Shown here one piece after another: positions 42,244 to 51,166 of a DNA stretch of 64,000 nucleotides; the first letter of the stretch is position 1, and every line of letters starts with the position of its first letter. The notes below the pieces were generated by a model. The model was not told where the DNA came from. It worked only from the letters and a program-made list of their open reading frames with translations, and searched no databases. Source of the stretch: Celeribacter arenosi (lineage in GTDB: Bacteria; Pseudomonadota; Alphaproteobacteria; Rhodobacterales; Rhodobacteraceae); assembly GCF_039539485.1 (NCBI RefSeq), contig NZ_BAABDF010000003.1:434001-498000 (forward strand), given 5' to 3'. The position numbers and the translations under genes are program-made.

Positions 42244-43557
42244 TCAGTCTTCGCGGAAGGCGCGGTTGAAATAATCGGCCAGCGGTTTGGTCAGATAGGC
42301 AAGGGCGGAGCGTTCGCCGGTGGACATGAAGGCCTCGACCGGCATGCCGGGGATGAGGGTCGAGCCCTCCGGCAGACGCGCGCGTTGCTCTTCGGGGAGC
42401 TGGATTTCGGCGCGATAAAAGCTCTGCCCTGTGGCCTCGTCGAGGAAGGCGTCGGGGGAGACGAGAATGACCGAGCCGGTCAGTTCCGGTGTGGTGCGTT
42501 GGTCGAAGGTGGTGAAGCGCAGGCGCACGGGTTGGCCGGGATAGACCTGATCGATGTGGATCGGGTTGACGCGCGCGGAGATGATCAGCGGGCGGTCCTG
42601 TGGCACCAGAAAGAGCACCGGTTGAGCGGGCGAGACGACCGCGCCGGGGCCAAAGACGCTCAGGTTATAGACCACGCCGGAGACCGGGGCGCGCAGTTCG
42701 AGACGCGCGAGGCGGGCGCGCAGGGCGCTGCGTTGTTCGGACAGGCGCAGGATGTTGAGTTGGGTATCGCGCAGCTCGGCAATCGCGGCTTCGCGCCGGT
42801 CCGAGGTGGATTTGAGCTTCTGCAATTCGATTTCGGTGATTTGCACGCGGGCGCGGGCCTGTTCGGCCTCGAGGCGGCCGAGTTCGCCGGAAACCGACAC
42901 GATATCACGGCGCAGCGCAATGACGCGGGCCTGTTGGGTGAGGCCACGGTCGAGCAGGGTTTGTTGGGAGGTGAGTTCCTCCTCCACGAGGCTGCGTTGT
43001 TCGACGAGGGCAGCGGCCTGTGCCTGAAGGCCATCGATCTGGGCCTCGATCTGGTCGCGTTGGCGCGAGAGTTGTTCGATTTCGGTCTCTGCGGTGGTGC
43101 GGCGGGCGTCAAAGAGGTTTGTCTGCCCCTCGACCATGCGGTCCACTTCGGCGTCGGCCCCGATGAGCGCGGCGATTTCGTCGTGGAAGGTGATGGTGGG
43201 CGCGCCGTCGCGCTCCGCCTCTAGACGGGCGGCGCGGATTTGGAGTTCGTTGAGCTGATCCTCGACGATCACCAGTTCGCTGGCCACGTCTTCGCCCGAG
43301 AGGGTCATCAACAGGTCGCCGGCTTTGACGATGTCGCCTTCGCGTACGAGGACCGATGCCACTTCGCCGCCATCGCGGTGGGCGATTTCCTGACGGTTCT
43401 GGTCGACCTGCACCTGACCGGAGGCGACCACGGCACCGTCGATGCGCGCCATCACGGCCCAGCCGCCAAAGCCGCACACGAGGGCGACGACGAAGATCAG
43501 GCCGAAGATGACGACGCGGCGCGCGGAGCGGGCGATATTGGCGGAAACATCGCTCAT
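42244..43557 (-). CDS. Type I secretion periplasmic adaptor (HlyD/PrsE family)
   Basis: A 437-residue membrane fusion protein. One N-terminal helix (residues about 13-35) is followed by a lipoyl-like segment (ARIDGAVVASGQVQVDQNRQ, first part), a long coiled coil from about 100 to 270, and the second barrel strand set (LRAPVSGVVYNLSVFGPGAV). It links the ABC protein to an outer-membrane TolC-type channel. It overlaps the ABC gene by four bases. No TolC or secreted RTX substrate is next to it. Confidence 0.92.
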   Translation of the reverse strand: MSDVSANIARSARRVVIFGLIFVVALVCGFGGWAVMARIDGAVVASGQVQVDQNRQEIAHRDGGEVASVLVREGDIVKAGDLLMTLSGEDVASELVIVEDQLNELQIRAARLEAERDGAPTITFHDEIAALIGADAEVDRMVEGQTNLFDARRTTAETEIEQLSRQRDQIEAQIDGLQAQAAALVEQRSLVEEELTSQQTLLDRGLTQQARVIALRRDIVSVSGELGRLEAEQARARVQITEIELQKLKSTSDRREAAIAELRDTQLNILRLSEQRSALRARLARLELRAPVSGVVYNLSVFGPGAVVSPAQPVLFLVPQDRPLIISARVNPIHIDQVYPGQPVRLRFTTFDQRTTPELTGSVILVSPDAFLDEATGQSFYRAEIQLPEEQRARLPEGSTLIPGMPVEAFMSTGERSALAYLTKPLADYFNRAFRED

Positions 43558-45293
43558 TGGACGCCGCCTCCTTGTTTGGAGCCTTCGAGGATCTGTTTGG
43601 AGTTTTTCACGATTTCACGCAGCACCTCGTCGCGGGGCCCGAAGGCGCGTCGCATGCCGCCGTCGAGCATCAGGAGGATGTCGCATTCCTGAATGGCCGA
43701 GGGGCGGTGGGCCATGATGAGCACGGCACCGCCTTCTTCTTTGTGGCGCCGGATCGCTTTGTTGAGGGCCGCGGAGCCGTCGTTGTCGAGGTTGGAGTTC
43801 GGTTCGTCCAGAATCACCAGCACGGGGTTGCCAAAGAAGGCGCGCGCCAGACCGATGCGTTGCAGTTGCCCGCCCGACAGCAGGCCGGAGGCGGAGGACA
43901 CATGGGTGTCATAGCCATTGGGCAGCGACAGGATGAGATTATGGGCGTCGGCCTTTTTCGCGGCGGCGACGACGGCCTCCGCGTTGGGGTTGAGGTCGAG
44001 TTTGGCGATGTTTTCGGCGATGGTGCCGTCAAACAGCGTGACCTGTTGGGGCAGGTAGCCGATGTGTTGGCCGAGCGCCTCGGGGTCGTATTGGTCGAGT
44101 TTCGCGCCATCCAGACGGATTGCGCCCGAGGTGGTGGGCCACACGCCGGTCAGGGCGCGCGCCAGCGTCGATTTGCCCGCCCCCGAGGGTCCGATCACGC
44201 CGAGTGCCTGACCGGGTTCGAGGTCAAAGGACACCATGCGCAGCGAGGCCTGTTGTTGGCCCGGGGGCACGACGGAGACCTGATTGGCGCTCAGGCGGGC
44301 GGCGGGGCGTGGCAGCGGCGTGCGCGGCGCGGCGGGGCGTTGACTGCCGAGCAATTCGCCAAGGTCGGCCCAGCCGCGTTGCGCCAGTTGCAGCACCTGC
44401 CATTGGCCGATCAGGGTATCGACGGGTTGCAGGGCGCGCCCCAGAAGGATCGAGGAGGCGATCATCGCGCCGGCGGTGACTTCGCGTTGCAGCACGAGAT
44501 AGGCGCCGAGCGCGAGCATGGCCGATTGCAAAAACAGGCGCATGGCGCGTGAGAAGGCGGTGAAGGATTGGGTGACGTCTTCGCCAGCGGTCGCTTTTTC
44601 GAGAGCCGTGCGGCGTGATTTCAGCCAGCGTTTATAGGAGCTTTCCTGCATGCCGAGCGCGCGCAGGGCCTCCGCCGAGGAGGTCATGCGGGCGGCCATG
44701 CCGGTGGCCTCTGCCTCTGCCTGTTGGGCGGTTTCCTGACCGCGTTTGGCGGCGATGCGGTGAATGAGCGTGAGCAGCACGAGGATACCACCGCCGAAGA
44801 AGGCGAGCATGCCGAGGTAGGGGTGGAAAATCGCGATACCGGCGAGGAACAGCGGCACGAAGGGCAAATCGAACATCGCCGCGATAACCGGAGAGGCCAG
44901 AAAGCGGCGGATGGCGGCGAGGTGGTCCATGGCGCGCACGCGCGCGACCTGACGTGGTTCGCTGGCGGCCTGTGCCATGGAGGCGTGGAACACGCGGTCT
45001 TCGAGGTCGGTTTGGAACCGTGCGGCGATCCGCGAAAGCACGCGCGAGCGCACGCCGTCCAGAAGTCCCATCATCAGGTAGAGGAAGGCGACGATCACGA
45101 AGAGCGCGACCAAAGTCGCCTCCGAGCCCGAGCCCAGCACACGGTCATAGACCTGAAGCATGAACAGCGGGCCGGTCAGCATCAGCATGTTCACACAGGC
45201 GGAAAACACCGCCGTTGACCAATATAGACCGCGCGAACGGCGGCGCACCTCGGCGAGCTCTTCGAGCCCCAAGCGATTCTCAGCGTTACTCAT
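43554..45293 (-). CDS. Type I secretion ABC permease/ATPase (PrtD/PrsD family)
   Basis: A protein of about 579 residues from the ATG at 45293 (an ATG at 45317 would add eight). Six membrane helices lie in residues 25-300 and the ATPase in the C-terminal 240: Walker A GPSGAGKSTLARAL, signature LLSGGQLQRIGLARA, Walker B PVLVILDEPNSNLD. No N-terminal C39 peptidase-like domain, which fits secretion of C-terminal-signal RTX proteins. It heads the minus-strand unit and overlaps the HlyD gene. Confidence 0.92.
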   Translation of the reverse strand: MSNAENRLGLEELAEVRRRSRGLYWSTAVFSACVNMLMLTGPLFMLQVYDRVLGSGSEATLVALFVIVAFLYLMMGLLDGVRSRVLSRIAARFQTDLEDRVFHASMAQAASEPRQVARVRAMDHLAAIRRFLASPVIAAMFDLPFVPLFLAGIAIFHPYLGMLAFFGGGILVLLTLIHRIAAKRGQETAQQAEAEATGMAARMTSSAEALRALGMQESSYKRWLKSRRTALEKATAGEDVTQSFTAFSRAMRLFLQSAMLALGAYLVLQREVTAGAMIASSILLGRALQPVDTLIGQWQVLQLAQRGWADLGELLGSQRPAAPRTPLPRPAARLSANQVSVVPPGQQQASLRMVSFDLEPGQALGVIGPSGAGKSTLARALTGVWPTTSGAIRLDGAKLDQYDPEALGQHIGYLPQQVTLFDGTIAENIAKLDLNPNAEAVVAAAKKADAHNLILSLPNGYDTHVSSASGLLSGGQLQRIGLARAFFGNPVLVILDEPNSNLDNDGSAALNKAIRRHKEEGGAVLIMAHRPSAIQECDILLMLDGGMRRAFGPRDEVLREIVKNSKQILEGSKQGGGVQ

Positions 45294-45503
45294 GACTGGG
45301 TCATACCCCGATTCCATCCACAGTGCGCAACACTGTAGAGTGCTGGGATGCGCGCCGCATCATCTGTTGAAACTTTGCCACAGCATCGCGCGGCTGTCGC
45401 ATTTTTGGTTGGGCATGTTCTCTACCCGGCATATGTGGCATTTATATGCAGCGTGTCCGGCGCCGTTACCCATATCCGATCCGCCAATAGTTAGGTTTGT
45501 TCC

Positions 45504-46253
45504 ATGTTCCGTCTTCCGCTTTTCGCCTCTCTCGCCGCGGCGCTTTTATTGTCTGCCTGTACCGCTCCGCAGAGCCGCGGGATCAATGATCCGTTCGAGG
45601 AGACGAACCGGCGCTGGCATGAGACCAACGTGGCGATTGACCGCGCGTTCGTGGGGCCGGTGGGCAAAGCCTATGGCGTTGTGCCCGATGATTTGCGTCA
45701 GGGCGTGTCCAATATGTCCGATACGCTGTCGCTGCCGGGGATGGTGATCAACGATGTGTTGCAGTTCCGCTTTGGCGATGCGCTGCACAATTCGGCGCGT
45801 CTGGTTTTGAATGCGACCATGGGGATTGGCGGGTTCTTTGATCCCGCGACCTCGGCGGGTCTACCCGAGCGCAAGAGCGATTTTGGCGAGACATTGGCGC
45901 GCTGGGGTGTGGGCGAAGGGGCCTATGTGGTTCTGCCGGTCATGGGGCCATCGACGGAGCGCGATGCCTTGGGATTCGTGGTCGATGTGATGCTCGACCC
46001 TCTCGGGCCGCTTCTGGACCCATCACAAACGCGTGTCAGGAGCGTTTTGAAGGTCGGTGAATTGGCGGATGATCGCGCACGCTATTCTGATCTCTACGAA
46101 AGCGTCCTATATGAGAGCGCAGATAGTTATGCGCAGATGCGTTTGACCTATCTGGACAACCGCCGCTTTACCCTCGGGCAGGGCGCGACACAAACGACGG
46201 GCGAAGACACATCGGGTGCCGCCTATGACATTTACGAGGACTTCTATGAGTAA
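45504..46253 (+). CDS. mlaA: MlaA (VacJ) family outer-membrane lipoprotein
   Basis: A 249-residue lipoprotein; LLLSAC places lipid on Cys19. The MlaA domain starts at INDPFEETNRRWHETN and includes LVLNATMGIGGFFDPA and GETLARWGVGEGAYVVLPVMGPS. MlaA removes mislocalised phospholipids from the outer leaflet and passes them to MlaC. The gene overlaps mlaC by eight bases; the inner-membrane MlaFEDB genes are elsewhere. Confidence 0.94.
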   Translation: MFRLPLFASLAAALLLSACTAPQSRGINDPFEETNRRWHETNVAIDRAFVGPVGKAYGVVPDDLRQGVSNMSDTLSLPGMVINDVLQFRFGDALHNSARLVLNATMGIGGFFDPATSAGLPERKSDFGETLARWGVGEGAYVVLPVMGPSTERDALGFVVDVMLDPLGPLLDPSQTRVRSVLKVGELADDRARYSDLYESVLYESADSYAQMRLTYLDNRRFTLGQGATQTTGEDTSGAAYDIYEDFYE

Positions 46254-46839
46254 TCATTTGCTGACCCGCCGTTCCCTGATCGCCTCTGGCGCGGCCTTTG
46301 CCATGGCGTCTGTGATGCCGGTGGCCGCATTTGCGTTTTCCACGGCGCAGGCGGAAACCCTGATCGGGAAAGCCGTTTCCGAGATCAACGGCATCATCAA
46401 TTCGGGCAAATCCGAAAACCAGATGTATGTTGATTTCGAGAAAGTCCTCACACGCTACGCCGACACTGCCAGCATCGCGCGGTCGGTTCTCGGTCCGACG
46501 GCGCGCACGGTGTCTTCGGGTCAGTTGAATGCCTTTACCAAGGCGTTCCAGACCTATGTGGCGCGCAAATACGGGTCGCGTTTCCGCGAATTCATCGGTG
46601 GCGAGATCAAGGTAAACCGCACGCAGAAGGTCAATTCGATCTATGACGTGCAGTGCACCGCGATCCTCAAAGGCGAAGCGCCTTTCGCGATTTCCTTTAT
46701 CGTGCACGATGCCTCGGGCAAGTTCATTGATTTGCAGATCGAGGGGATTTCCCTGCTCAAATCCGAGCGGGCCGAGATTGGCGCGCTGCTCGACAAGGCC
46801 GGTGGGTCGATCGACAAACTGACGGCCTCGCTCGTCTAA
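46246..46839 (+). CDS. mlaC: MlaC family phospholipid-binding protein
   Basis: A 197-residue periplasmic protein starting MSNHLLTRRSLIASGAAF, a signal with a twin-arginine-like pair. The MlaC (Ttg2D/Tol) domain follows: RYADTASIARSVLGPTART, then FTKAFQTYVARKYGSRF, and an ending in IDLQIEGISLLKSERAEI. It ferries phospholipid between MlaA and the inner-membrane complex. Start ATG overlaps the mlaA stop (ATGAGTAA). A strong terminator follows 27 bases after its stop. Confidence 0.9.
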   Translation: MSNHLLTRRSLIASGAAFAMASVMPVAAFAFSTAQAETLIGKAVSEINGIINSGKSENQMYVDFEKVLTRYADTASIARSVLGPTARTVSSGQLNAFTKAFQTYVARKYGSRFREFIGGEIKVNRTQKVNSIYDVQCTAILKGEAPFAISFIVHDASGKFIDLQIEGISLLKSERAEIGALLDKAGGSIDKLTASLV

Positions 46840-46865
46840 GGCGTCCAGGTCCGAAGAGAATAGAT

Positions 46866-46893
46866 GCGCGCCGGGTCATTCCGGCGCGCTTTT
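46866..46893 (+). terminator. Intrinsic terminator after mlaC
   Basis: GCGCGCCGG (46866-46874) and CCGGCGCGC (46881-46889) form a perfect 9-bp stem followed by TTTT and, after AG, another TTTTT. It abuts the stop of the opposing PBP gene. Confidence 0.92.
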
Positions 46894-49072
46894 AGTTTTT
46901 GCCGCCGAAAATCTGGTTGAGGATGTCGATGAGGACTTTTTCGGTCTTGCTCTGCCCGCGGTTGGTGTTCTGGGTGGTGCCCGTCTGAGCGCCCGACTGG
47001 CCGCCCGACTGCGCGGTGGTGGTCGTGCCCGGGATACGCGGGGGCGTTGCGGGGCGGATCATCGGCAGGGGGCCAGCTTCGCGGTTGGCATACACGCGCG
47101 CCATGGTTTCGTGCCAGATTTGCGCGGGCAGACCGCCGCCGGTCACGCCGGTGAGGGGGGTGTTGTCGTCATAACCCATCCACACGCCCGCCACGTAGTC
47201 CGAGGTGAAGCCCATGAACCACGCATCGCGCGCGGCCTGTGTGGTGCCGGTTTTGCCCGCCGACTCGATCCCGTCGAGACGCGCGCGGGTGCCGGTGCCC
47301 GATTGGACGACGTTATACATCATGTAGATCAACTGCTGGGCGGCGTCGGGGGTGATGACCCTTTCGCCAAGGCCGCCGTCCTGTCCCATGATCGCGTCTG
47401 TGTCGCCTTTGATGCGCAGGGATTTGAGGCCATAGGGCGTGACCGACGAGCCGCCGTTGAGGATGCCCGCATAGGCCCCCGTCAGATCGAGCAGCGTGGT
47501 TTCCGAGGCGCCGAGCGCGAGCGCGGGCCCCTGTGCGAGGTCGCTGTCGAGGCCGAACATCTCCGCCACGGTGCGCACGTTCTCAAGCCCCACATCCATG
47601 GCGAGTTTGACGGCGGGGATGTTGTAGGAATGTTTGAGCGCCTCGGTCAGGGTCACCGCGCCGTGGAAGGAGCGGTCGTAGTTCTGGGGCTCCCACGCGC
47701 CGGAGCCGGGGATATTGACGGTGATCGGTTCGTCCACGATCGCGCTGTCATAGCGGTAGCCCATGTCGAGTGCGGCGGCGTAGACAAAGGGTTTGAAGGC
47801 GGAGCCTGCCTGACGGTTGGCCTGTGTGGCGCGGTTGAAGGCACCGGAGACTTTGAGTTTGCGCCCGCCCACCATGGCACGCACGGCGCCATCCGCGCTC
47901 ATCACGACGATGGCGGCCTGTGCCTCTGATCCTGCGCGCACCTTGTTTTCAAAGACCCAGACGAGCGCCTCTTCGGCGGCGTTTTGAATGCTCTGGTCGA
48001 AGGTGGTTTCGATGATGACGTCTTCGGTAGTGTCGCGGGTGAGGAAGTCGGGGCCTGCGCCCATGACCCAATCGGCAAAGTAGCCGCCGGCGCGTTTTTC
48101 CGCCGTTTCGGAAAGCTGGGCGGGGGAGGCTTTGGCCTCTGCGCGCTGGGCGTCGGTGATCATGCCCTGCTGGTTCATCAGGAGGAGCACGATGCCCGCG
48201 CGTTCCTGACTGCGTTTGAGGTCGGAGGTCGGCGCATAGCGTGACGGCGCGGTCAGCAGGCCTGCGAGCATGGCGCTCTCGGCGATGTTCACCTGCGCGG
48301 CGGATTTGCCGAAGTAGCGCTGGGCGGCGGCCTCAAACCCGTTGGCACCGGCGCCGAGGTAGACGCGGTTCATATAGATCGCGAGGATTTCGTCCTTGGT
48401 GTAGGCCACTTCCATCGCCATGGAGTAGACCATTTCCTTGATCTTGCGCGCCATGGTGGTCTGGCGGCAGTCGGATTCATATTCGGTCTGGCTTTCCCAT
48501 TTCTTTGGATCAAAGGGCACGCCGAGGCACAGGAGTTTCGCGGTCTGTTGGGTCAGGGTCGAGCCGCCATGCCCCGAGAGGGGGCCGCGTCCCTCCGAGA
48601 GGTTGATGCGCACGGCAGAGGCGATGCCGCGGGGCGAGACACCGAAGTGGCGGTAGAAGCGTTTGTCCTCGGTCGCGATGATGGCGTCTTTGAGATGGGG
48701 CGACACGGTGTCGGCGGTGATCTGGCCGCCGAACTGTTCGCCACGCCACGCGTAGACCTCGCCGCTGCGGTCAAGCATGGTGACCGATCCGCGTGCGCGC
48801 CCGTCCAGAAGGTCGCCGTAATGGGGCAGCGTGGTGTAGATGTAAAAGACCGCAGCACCCAGAACGACGGCCCCTGCGAGGGCGGTTCGCGACACGATGA
48901 CCCAGATAAGGCGCATCAAAAAGCGCCACAGACGGCGAATCGGCCCGCCCGCGGGTTTGCGCCCTGCGGGTTTTTTGCGCGGTTTTCGGGTTTTTTGCGG
49001 TTTTTTGCGCGAATCTGCCGCGTAACGCCGCTCTGCCACCAGCTTTTTGTCGCCGTTGCCCTGTCTCACCAT
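46892..49072 (-). CDS. Class A penicillin-binding protein (PBP1A-type)
   Basis: A 726-residue bifunctional murein synthase. A basic Lys/Arg/Pro-rich cytoplasmic tail (1-50) and one helix (51-78) precede the glycosyltransferase domain (Glu135 in ATEDKRFYRHFG; GGSTLTQQTAKLL). The transpeptidase domain follows with the active Ser424 in SAFKPF, an SYN-type motif in HSYNIP and the KTGT box in AGKTGTTQAARDAWF. The C-terminal tail is Gln/Thr/Gly-rich. Monocistronic; divergent from glnK. Confidence 0.94.
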   Translation of the reverse strand: MVRQGNGDKKLVAERRYAADSRKKPQKTRKPRKKPAGRKPAGGPIRRLWRFLMRLIWVIVSRTALAGAVVLGAAVFYIYTTLPHYGDLLDGRARGSVTMLDRSGEVYAWRGEQFGGQITADTVSPHLKDAIIATEDKRFYRHFGVSPRGIASAVRINLSEGRGPLSGHGGSTLTQQTAKLLCLGVPFDPKKWESQTEYESDCRQTTMARKIKEMVYSMAMEVAYTKDEILAIYMNRVYLGAGANGFEAAAQRYFGKSAAQVNIAESAMLAGLLTAPSRYAPTSDLKRSQERAGIVLLLMNQQGMITDAQRAEAKASPAQLSETAEKRAGGYFADWVMGAGPDFLTRDTTEDVIIETTFDQSIQNAAEEALVWVFENKVRAGSEAQAAIVVMSADGAVRAMVGGRKLKVSGAFNRATQANRQAGSAFKPFVYAAALDMGYRYDSAIVDEPITVNIPGSGAWEPQNYDRSFHGAVTLTEALKHSYNIPAVKLAMDVGLENVRTVAEMFGLDSDLAQGPALALGASETTLLDLTGAYAGILNGGSSVTPYGLKSLRIKGDTDAIMGQDGGLGERVITPDAAQQLIYMMYNVVQSGTGTRARLDGIESAGKTGTTQAARDAWFMGFTSDYVAGVWMGYDDNTPLTGVTGGGLPAQIWHETMARVYANREAGPLPMIRPATPPRIPGTTTTAQSGGQSGAQTGTTQNTNRGQSKTEKVLIDILNQIFGGKN

Positions 49073-49196
49073 ACCGTCTGCTCGCCTGTTTTGGCTCTTT
49101 TATCGCAGACTACATCAGGGGGCACGGGGAAGCCCACGGAAAAAGCGGCAAAACTCCGCCTTCTTAAACCGCCTAAGTTTTAATCAACTCTGCCTA

Positions 49197-49216
49197 TTTG
49201 TGCATTTTTTGTGCAT
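49197..49216. promoter_or_regulatory. Direct repeat upstream of glnK
   Basis: TTTGTGCAT occurs at 49197-49205 and again at 49208-49216, one helical turn apart, in an AT-rich tract about 125 bases before glnK. It may be an activator site. It does not match the inverted NtrC consensus, and I found no well-spaced sigma-54 promoter. Confidence 0.3.
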
Positions 49217-49339
49217 CAAGTGGTGTATATGCCTGCTTTTCGACCCACGCATTTCTTGTGAACCCGCCCTTAACATCGTTTTGCTCGGGCCGTGACTGCC
49301 GCACAAGGCAGCCGCCCGCTCTAACGGAAGGGGAAACAA

Positions 49340-49678
49340 GTGAAACTCATTATTGCTGCAATCAAGCCATTCAAGCTTGAAGAAGTCCGCGAGGCGCTGA
49401 CCGGTATCGGTGTACGCGGCATGATGGTGACTGAAATCAAAGGCTTTGGCTCGCAATCGGGTCACACCGAAATCTATCGCGGTGCTGAATACGCCGTGAA
49501 TTTCGTGCCGAAGGTAAAACTTGAGATCGTTGTGGCAGATGCCATGGCCGAACAGGTTGTCGACACCATCGCTAAAACCGCCAAAACCGACAAGATCGGC
49601 GACGGCAAGATCTTCGTACTCGACGTAGAAGGCGCCGTGCGCGTCCGCACCGGCGAGACCAATGACGACGCGGTTTAA
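49340..49678 (+). CDS. glnK: PII signal protein (GlnK)
   Basis: A 112-residue PII protein. The T-loop is intact, with Tyr51 (in YRGAEYAV), the uridylylation site, and the C-terminal IGDGKIFVLDVEGAVRVRTGE (shown in part) that binds ATP and 2-oxoglutarate. It reports nitrogen status and blocks the ammonium channel. GTG start after AAGGGG. amtB follows 37 bases downstream, the classical glnK-amtB pair. Confidence 0.95.
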   Translation: MKLIIAAIKPFKLEEVREALTGIGVRGMMVTEIKGFGSQSGHTEIYRGAEYAVNFVPKVKLEIVVADAMAEQVVDTIAKTAKTDKIGDGKIFVLDVEGAVRVRTGETNDDAV

Positions 49679-49715
49679 TCCGCGCTTTTCATCGAGACGA
49701 AAGGGACCAACTCAG

Positions 49716-51032
49716 ATGAAACTCACTAAACTCATTCCGGCCACGGCTGCGGCGACACTGATCCCGCTCATGGCGTCCGCGCAAGACGCGGCGGCACCGG
49801 GCTTTGACGAAATCGGCCCGTACATCATGACAACGCTGTTGTTCTTGATTGGCGGCTTTCTTGTGATGTGGATGGCTGCGGGCTTTGCGATGCTCGAAGC
49901 CGGCCTTGTGCGCTCCAAAAACGTGAGCACGCAACTTCTTAAAAACATTGCGCTCTTCGCCTTTGCGGGGATCATGTACTGGTTCGTCGGTTACTCCATG
50001 ATGTATCCGGGCGAATGGATGATTGAAGGCGTCATCGGCTCCTTCGGTCTGGCCTCTATGGAGCCTGTCGGTCTCGACGTTGCGGACGCATCTCTCGACT
50101 ATGCATCTGTCGCATCCGACTTCTTCTTCCAGCTGATGTTCTGTGCGACCACCGCGTCCATCGTGTCCGGTACACTCGCAGAGCGGATCAAAATCTGGCC
50201 GTTCTTTATCTTCGTTATCGTTCTGACAGGCCTGATCTACCCGATCGAAGCATCCTGGCAGTGGGGCGGCGGCTTCCTCTCCGAAATGGGCTTTTCCGAC
50301 TTTGCAGGTTCCACACTGGTTCACTCTGCTGGTGGTTGGGCTGCTCTTGCCGGTGCCATCATTCTGGGTCCACGTCTGGGCAAATACAAAGATGGCAAAG
50401 TCAACGCGTTCCCCGGTTCGAACCTCGCCCTCGCAACTTTGGGTACGTTCATCCTGTGGCTCGGTTGGTTCGGCTTTAACGGTGGTTCGCAGCTTGCGGC
50501 CGGTACCGTTGGCGACATCACCGACGTTGGCCGTATCTTCGTGAACACCAACATGGCGGCGTCTGCCGGTGCGGTTGCAGCGCTGATCGTAACCCAGCTG
50601 GTCTACGGCAAAATCGACCTCACCATGGTTCTCAACGGTGCACTCGCGGGCCTCGTGTCCATCACCGCAGAACCTCTCACCCCGTCCCTGTTCATGTCTC
50701 TCCTGATCGGCGGTATCGGTGGTGTGATCGTGGTCTTTGCAGTGCCGTTCCTCGACAAGCTCAAGATCGATGACGTGGTCGGCGCTATCCCTGTCCACCT
50801 GATCTGCGGCATCTGGGGTACCATTGCGGTTCCGCTGACCAATGACGGCACGTCCTTTGGGACACAGCTCGTCGGTATCGTTGCCATCGGCGCCTTTACC
50901 TTCGTCGCTTCGNNNNNNNNNNNNNNNNNNNNNNNNNNNNNNNNNNNNNNNNNNNNNNNNNNNNNNNNNNNNNNNNNNNNNNNNAAAGCCGAACTGGGCA
51001 TGGAAGCCTATCCAGAGTTCTACAAAGGCTGA
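49716..51032 (+). CDS. amtB: Ammonium transporter (interrupted by an assembly gap)
   Basis: About 438 residues. A signal-peptide-like start (MKLTKLIPATAAATLIPLMASA) is followed by eleven membrane segments with typical AmtB blocks: GFAMLEAGLVRSKN, the pore region FGFNGGSQ, and HSAGGWAALAGAI with a conserved pore His. A run of N replaces 72 bases near the C-terminus (50913-50984); length is divisible by three, so the frame is kept, and the end KAELGMEAYPEF is normal for the family. The missing 24 residues should hold the last helix end and GIRVxxEEE tail segment. Confidence 0.92.
   Translation: MKLTKLIPATAAATLIPLMASAQDAAAPGFDEIGPYIMTTLLFLIGGFLVMWMAAGFAMLEAGLVRSKNVSTQLLKNIALFAFAGIMYWFVGYSMMYPGEWMIEGVIGSFGLASMEPVGLDVADASLDYASVASDFFFQLMFCATTASIVSGTLAERIKIWPFFIFVIVLTGLIYPIEASWQWGGGFLSEMGFSDFAGSTLVHSAGGWAALAGAIILGPRLGKYKDGKVNAFPGSNLALATLGTFILWLGWFGFNGGSQLAAGTVGDITDVGRIFVNTNMAASAGAVAALIVTQLVYGKIDLTMVLNGALAGLVSITAEPLTPSLFMSLLIGGIGGVIVVFAVPFLDKLKIDDVVGAIPVHLICGIWGTIAVPLTNDGTSFGTQLVGIVAIGAFTFVASXXXXXXXXXXXXXXXXXXXXXXXXKAELGMEAYPEFYKG
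50913..50984. other. Run of 72 undetermined bases
   Basis: All N. It lies inside amtB and is a sequencing or scaffolding gap or masking, not biology. Confidence 0.99.
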
Positions 51033-51059
51033 TCTCCCTTCCTATGACAGCCAAGACTG

Positions 51060-51088
51060 GCCCGGGCGCGAAAGTGCCCGGGCTTTTT
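51060..51088 (+). terminator. Intrinsic terminator of glnK-amtB
   Basis: GCCCGGGC (51060-51067) and GCCCGGGC (51076-51083) pair as an 8-bp stem with a GCGAAAGT loop, followed by TTTTT. Confidence 0.92.
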
Positions 51089-51166
51089 CGTGTCTGATCG
51101 CGCGTGGCAACGATTTCTCAACCTGATGGCGCTAGGCCGGAGGGGTCCGAGGAAAAGGATGATTGC

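Noticed and set aside
45429..45449. GCATAT/ATATGC inverted repeat between the secretion ABC gene and mlaA
   Set aside because: Only 6-bp AT-rich arms with a 9-base gap; likely by chance, and no regulator suggested.
49206..49240. Possible sigma-54 promoter before glnK (GG and GC pairs in TGGTGTATATGCCTGC)
   Set aside because: The spacing between GG and GC is eleven bases instead of the required ten, so the element does not fit.
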